The translations under genes were made by a program, and so were the position numbers. A stretch of 64,000 nt of DNA. Source: Marisa cornuarietis. Lineage: Eukaryota > Mollusca > Gastropoda > Architaenioglossa > Ampullariidae. The first letter of the stretch is position 1, and every line of letters starts with the position of its first letter. The notes beneath the pieces are model-generated. The model was not told the origin of the DNA, did no database searches, and saw only the letters and a program-made list of their open reading frames with translations. The DNA lies in the NCBI GenBank assembly GCA_004794655.1, contig SMMW01000522.1, positions 3,038,001-3,102,000 on the forward strand, in the 5' to 3' direction. This document shows positions 59,996-64,000 of the stretch, piece after piece.

Positions 59996-60110
59996 TTACT
60001 GTATCTGGAAGAACTTATGTGAGTGCCCACTCTTGAGGCTGACGAGACCTCAAGTCAGAACTTGTACACGTAGCGGAAAGCGATGTGGATGTCGTCGGAC
60101 AACACGCCAT
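59996..60110 (+). repeat. Hairpin-bearing dispersed repeat, copy 1
   Basis: It shares with 63450-63572 the order 'gaacttatg', 'cttgaggctgacgagacctc' aag, 'cacgtagcggaa', 'tgga(t/c)gtcgtcggacaaca' cgccat. The central block is an inverted repeat (cttgagg / cctcaag) that would fold into a stem-loop. Copy 1 is about 115 bp. It may be a small non-autonomous element. It overlaps short frames that I do not consider genes. Confidence 0.65.
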
Positions 60111-60114
60111 CCCT

Positions 60115-60640
60115 CACCATCCCCCATCAAACTTCAGGATCTCAATGATTGCGAGGAAGGAATTAAGGGGACGCTACAGCGCTTGTCACCAAGAGACAGC
60201 GAAGATCGTGGCTCTCGGGTTCGGCTCTCATCGCCGGCGCATGTTTCTGTGGATGCAGCAACAGTCCTGGAGACTTGACTAGCCTGCCGTCATGTAGCCT
60301 CAGATGCTGATTCGACGCAAACCAGTAACATTTCAACTGTCCATCACGGCGCTAACGAGGTTTTAATGTTTTCCACCGACTAGGACGATTGTAATCCTGC
60401 AGTGCGAAAACAAAAAGCAAAACTACATCGTTGTCCTGTCGGTGTCTCGCTCATCAGTCTACAGCTGGTCTCGGGTGCTCAGAGCTGCCCACCCAGTATG
60501 TGTGGCCCAGTCGTGAAGACAGGCTGATGCCGAGCTGGGTTGCCACAGATGTAATATTGATTCTCCAACTGTCGCCGAGTCAGACTGACAGCCAGCCCTC
60601 TTCTTGGGCAAGGTTGCTGACCTGTCGCTTTGACCCTTGT
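60115..60640. other. Unassigned CpG-bearing sequence
   Basis: Between the hairpin repeat and the 19-bp minisatellite the DNA is richer in GC than the intron on the left but has no recognisable domain. A frame continuing to 60278 and another at 60431-60658 lack splice context. Confidence 0.4.
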
Positions 60641-60646
60641 TTGCCG

Positions 60647-60722
60647 CTGTTACCCTGATCCATCACTGTTATCCTGACCTGTCACTGCTCTTATGGCGCG
60701 TCGCTGTTATCCTGCAGTCATA
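60647..60722 (+). repeat. Minisatellite, 19-bp unit, four copies
   Basis: Units start at 60647, 60666, 60685 and 60704, exactly 19 bp apart: 'ctgttaccctgatccatca', 'ctgttatcctgacctgtca', 'ctgctcttatggcgcgtcg' and 'ctgttatcctgcagtcat'. The constant spacing despite divergence makes the array clear. Confidence 0.85.
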
Positions 60723-61245
60723 TTCATTAAGCGTGGGTAAATCGTTATCCTGCGATACAACGAGGATTCTTGTATCCGTAGTTGTGAGCAGCTCGTTGCT
60801 TTACTGCTATGACTGTAGTTGTAAAAGAGTCCCACGATCAAGAGAGGGATGTAGTGAGCCTCTCCGTATAGAGAAAGCAAGTCCTACCGTACAGATACAG
60901 GGATCCTCTCTGAATAGTGACAGGATGTCCTACCACAAAGAAAGGTTCAGTGAGCCAGATCAAATCAGAGGTGCCAGAATTTCATCTCCAAAAAAAATAA
61001 AATAAACGTGAAAAAGAACTTCAAAAAAGGGGAGAAATCTCAATGAAGACATCAATAATTATCTCGATATTCCGCAAAACAATGCAGCATCAGATCATTC
61101 AAAACAGATGGTTTTAAAATAAGAGCAAATGCAAAGTAAATATTTGAAAGGGAGACAATACAAAATATCTTAATTATATTAATTTAATCAGTTTACTTGC
61201 AAAATCTGTTTTTCTATGTTGCTAAAATATTTTGTATTGGCCCAG

Positions 61246-61427
61246 GTTCATCAGACGATCATCATTTATCCTGCTCTAGCAGCGAAGACGAGTGTGAAAC
61301 GCTGTTCTCTAGCCTTGAAGGAATTAAACTTTACATGACTGTGAAGGTTCAAAACCCCAAACACAATATGCTTAGGCAGCAGACGACGAAGGCCAACTTC
61401 ACAATACCACATAGCAAGCATCGTTGA
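61246..61427 (+). CDS. Possible terminal coding exon of an unrecognised gene
   Basis: After an acceptor-like 'tattttgtattggcccag' the sequence changes from AT-rich to coding-like composition. It stays open for 60 codons (entering in phase 1) to a TGA at 61425-61427. The product is acidic/serine-rich at first ('SSDDHHLSCSSSEDECETL') and ends 'NFTIPHSKHR'. I recognise no family. No matching upstream exon or clear nearby AATAAA is seen, so this may be a chance frame or a fragment of a mobile element. If real it is a plus-strand gene, opposite to Lar. Confidence 0.2.
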
Positions 61428-61623
61428 TGTTCGTTACATTTTGCATGCTGCAGGTGACCATTACAATTTATGTTTGTCCGTTTACTTAGGCACTGTCACA
61501 AAAGTCTCACGTGTGAAAATTTACCACTGGGACTGATTTTCACGTTTATATTGGCATATACTGTCACTATTGTAAATAACAGTAACAAAAAGAGAGACTT
61601 TTGTTCGTACAAATTAAAAAAGC

Positions 61624-61642
61624 ATATATATATATATATATA
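61624..61642 (+). repeat. AT microsatellite
   Basis: A run of (AT)n, about nine units, in AT-rich DNA. The surrounding 61430-62550 holds no recognisable gene. Confidence 0.9.
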
Positions 61643-62559
61643 TTTCGGGACCATTGTTGTAGATATTCCTTACCATTTGTTGTGTGCACGTTACTAACAA
61701 CATATTGTGTCGCTGGTCACAGTTATAATATTGCTGAGGCTTAAAAAGTTGAATTTGAAGTACATCTGGCATCTCGAGATAACTTTAGGTGTTCATGCAA
61801 CTACTTGCGTTGTTGGAGGAGGAAAAGGTACCTCAAAACCCTCCTGTTTCTTCAGGGTTACGTGAGTGGGTAACAGTCCGAAGCAGTGAACTCAGCTCTA
61901 CACACAAACCAAGTTGATCCCTTGTCTTCTTAACGATGAATCCTTTAGGAATGTATCTCATGAACACTTATTCCGTCACTATGTTCTTCTATGCATTCAA
62001 CACCAACACAATAGTTTCCACATCTTTGCTTGGGCTTTTGAGATTCGATATTTCCTGGGTAACTTATATCAATCAGCCATGCTGCCATCGGGATTGATGT
62101 CACACACGGTTTCGGGCCCAAATGGAGGTTTGAACAGGCAAGGAAATTGTTTTTATTTAATATATTAATAATATCTCGAGATTTGTGCTTCTCGTTGCAA
62201 TTTTATGTTCGAGACATTTATATATGATATAAACGGAGTCTTTTGAGCGTGATAAGTGTCACCAGTCGGGAAGGTCTTTGTAATAAAATATATAGTTTGT
62301 AGAAGATGGGGTTTAGCTTAAAGTGGACGTTTGTGTTGTAGTAGAATTAATAAAGTAGAGTTGTAGGTTATGAATTATTATCTTGCATTATTTATCCGCT
62401 ATGGCACTTTCAGTTCGGAAAGCATGCTGTGACTAAAACAGCTAGACATCCACTGAACGCAGAACATTTGACTAGGCTGCGTGGACACGTGGACGATTAA
62501 GAAGACGCTTTAAGAGCTCTTTACAGGCCGCTCCGAAACATGTGAAACGCTGACTAAAT

Positions 62560-62715
62560 CAAGCGTGAGACATGGGACAAATAGATTGTAAGATATTGAT
62601 AAATAAACTGTGAAACCTCGAACAAACTGTGAGACTTGAGACAAATTGTAAAATATGCGACAATGAGATTGTGAGATGTGGAATGGGAAGGTTGTGAAGC
62701 ATGTGGCAAGTAAAA
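62560..62715 (+). repeat. Degenerate minisatellite, ~19-24-bp unit
   Basis: About seven units of the form 'gtgagacttgagacaaa(tt)' recur: 'gtgagacatgggacaaatag', 'gtgaaacctcgaacaaact', 'gtgagacttgagacaaatt', 'gtaaaatatgcgacaatgag', 'gtgagatgtggaatgggaag' and 'gtgaagcatgtggcaag'. Unit length drifts between 19 and 24 bp. Minus-strand frames over it are artefacts. Confidence 0.7.
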
Positions 62716-63449
62716 ATCGGGAGGGAAGAAAGCGCATTCTCACGGCATGTCATCTATTAAACGTTGGGAAAAAGGGGGACATGAATGCTGAAGAGAGAGC
62801 AGAGTTCCGTCTCTTCTGCCAAGGATCCTGGCTTTCCTGCATGGAAATTCCTTGACAATCTATAAAGATGTCTGCTACTGCATGGAAAAAAAAACCATGG
62901 CTGCCCGCGGAGAAGAAATAGGAGGAACTAAAAGAGAGGCTGGCTTCACACAGCGAGAGCTGGGCGGAAGACATTAGGCGGCGATGGCAAGACTGAGCTC
63001 TGACAAAACATGGAGAGACCAGGGGATTCGAGGGCGGAAAGGTACACCCCCACTCAGGGTACGCGAAGACAAGCGAGCTGAGGCTTTGGTCCCCGACTGT
63101 AGTCACACGTAGTGAGTGTGTGAGTGAATATTTTGGGGTACACGTGAACTTCAATGATGCTTTCCTTTTGGAACTTCTCGTCTTTGGTGAGGCTGGAATT
63201 GTGCAAATAGGCTACATTGAAAGTTTTCTGTAACTGATTTTAGCTCAGCACATCAGCAATATTTTGCGACACAGATATCTGAAAATAGGAAATTCTGTCA
63301 AAGCGATTATACGAGTTCTCTGGTAATATAGTTCAAGGCTGAAGGAAGCGTGCCAAGGCCCGTGGAGGTGTCAGGTTACCTTGCCACAGATAACTTCACG
63401 CCAGGTCTTACAGAGGAACAGATTGCAGCTCAAGAACAAGGCTGCCTGC

Positions 63450-63572
63450 TTACTGGAGGAACTTATGGTGTGCGCTCGCACGCCTTGAGGCTGGCGAGGC
63501 CTCAAGTCAAGGCTTGTCCACGTAGCGGAAGTTGCCGTAAAGCAATCTGGACGTCGTCGGACAACACGCCAT
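63450..63572 (+). repeat. Hairpin-bearing dispersed repeat, copy 2
   Basis: Homologous to 59996-60110 over its length. The central inverted repeat is better preserved here, cttgaggc with gcctcaag around a 7-nt loop. A short insert ('ttgccgtaaa' region) before 'gcaatctggacgtcgtcgga' distinguishes the copies. Frames at 63350-63646 on both strands overlap it and are not supported as genes. Confidence 0.65.
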
Positions 63573-63665
63573 TTTACTGACAGTAAAAAGTATGGATACT
63601 CTGCTCTTTTAATCGTGCCGCCTGCATTCATTATCTTCAGCGACACTGCTCTTGGCCACCGCGCT

Positions 63666-63855
63666 ATTGACCTACGTCATTGGTCTTACCTCCATACTTG
63701 TGACCTACGTCATTGGTCTTATCTACCACACTACTGACCTACGTCATTGGGTTTCTCTACAACACTAATGAGCTCCATCATTGGTTTTTATTTCCACACT
63801 AGTGACGTACATCATTGATCTCTGTTACCTCAGTAAGTTACATCACTGTTGGGGA
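63666..63855 (+). repeat. Minisatellite, ~34-bp unit, 5.5 copies, with CRE-like core
   Basis: Unit starts 'tgacctacgtcattggtctt' lie at 63668, 63701, 63735, 63769 (tgagctccatcattgg) and 63803 (tgacgtacatcattga), with a partial unit near 63834. The spacing is 33-34 bp. The first three units contain tacgtca, a CREB/ATF half-site-like core. A CA tract follows at 63859-63883. Confidence 0.85.
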
Positions 63856-63858
63856 ACG

Positions 63859-63883
63859 CACACACACACACACACACACACAC
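63859..63883 (+). repeat. CA microsatellite
   Basis: (CA)n of about 12 units directly after the 34-bp minisatellite, near the right edge of the window. Confidence 0.92.
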
Positions 63884-64000
63884 GTCACACACCGAGACTC
63901 GGCGTTTAATCAGCGCACCACGTGACCCTTGCAGTTTAAAAAAGAACTCGCATCATTTGAGTGTTCTTTCTGACAAAACATACTCACTCTTCCTTGTTGA

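Noticed and set aside
62750..63154. 134-codon minus-strand frame
   Set aside because: Ser/Phe-rich with no domain. No acceptor or donor supports it as an exon.
1..64000. Search for tRNA genes, rRNA, CRISPR arrays, telomere repeats and prokaryotic-style operons
   Set aside because: None was seen on reading. Direct repeats present are minisatellites without spacer structure, and the B-box-like motifs belong to SINE-like sequence.

Overview
This is an AT-rich, intron-dominated stretch of an invertebrate animal genome. The most likely source is a mollusc, probably a gastropod. That rests on the divergent invertebrate form of the recognisable gene, on the mix of RTE-like LINEs, tRNA-derived SINE and hAT miniature elements, and on LINE/SINE tails of the style 'gctataaat...ttattatta'. 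It is an inference; no species-level marker is present. There is no bacterial-style gene content. Almost all open frames of 60-170 codons are chance frames in non-coding DNA.

The one confidently recognised gene is on the minus strand: the 5' part of a type IIa receptor-type protein tyrosine phosphatase (Drosophila Lar; vertebrate PTPRD/PTPRF/PTPRS). Two coding exons are visible. The signal-peptide exon (11098-11198, ATG at 11167) and the first immunoglobulin-domain exon (2856-3158) join exactly in frame across a 7.9-kb phase-1 intron (A|GT). Upstream there is a well-formed non-coding exon at 29037-29286, best read as 5'-UTR, followed by a further 17.8-kb intron before the signal-peptide exon. 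Weaker candidates for more distal 5' exons or promoters lie near 41.0 kb and 48.8-51.1 kb. The rest of the receptor (Ig2, Ig3, fibronectin repeats, phosphatase domains) would lie left of base 1.

Layout: 1-2855 is the intron after Ig1. 3159-11097 is intron with a LINE 3' end and a 154-bp hAT-type MITE. 11199-29036 is intron with an RTE-like LINE relic beside a tRNA-derived SINE (14.2-15.6 kb), a hAT terminus next to a CpG-rich block (24.3-25.3 kb) and a 176-bp hAT MITE with a perfect 8-bp target duplication (27.5 kb). 29287-46900 is AT-rich non-coding DNA with GC-richer islets that look like regulatory elements, plus a 49-bp minisatellite (32.7 kb). 46900-52800 is CpG-richer and may contain promoters. 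53.3-59.5 kb is a graveyard of non-LTR reverse-transcriptase fragments, one split by a 574-bp foldback element inserted at TTAA. 56.4-63.9 kb carries six or more unrelated minisatellites and a duplicated hairpin repeat.

I found no convincing new system. The most informative observations are the exactly reconstructible TTAA insertion of the foldback element, the start-overlapping upstream ORF and long 5' UTR of the Lar gene, and the density of independent tandem repeats at the right end.
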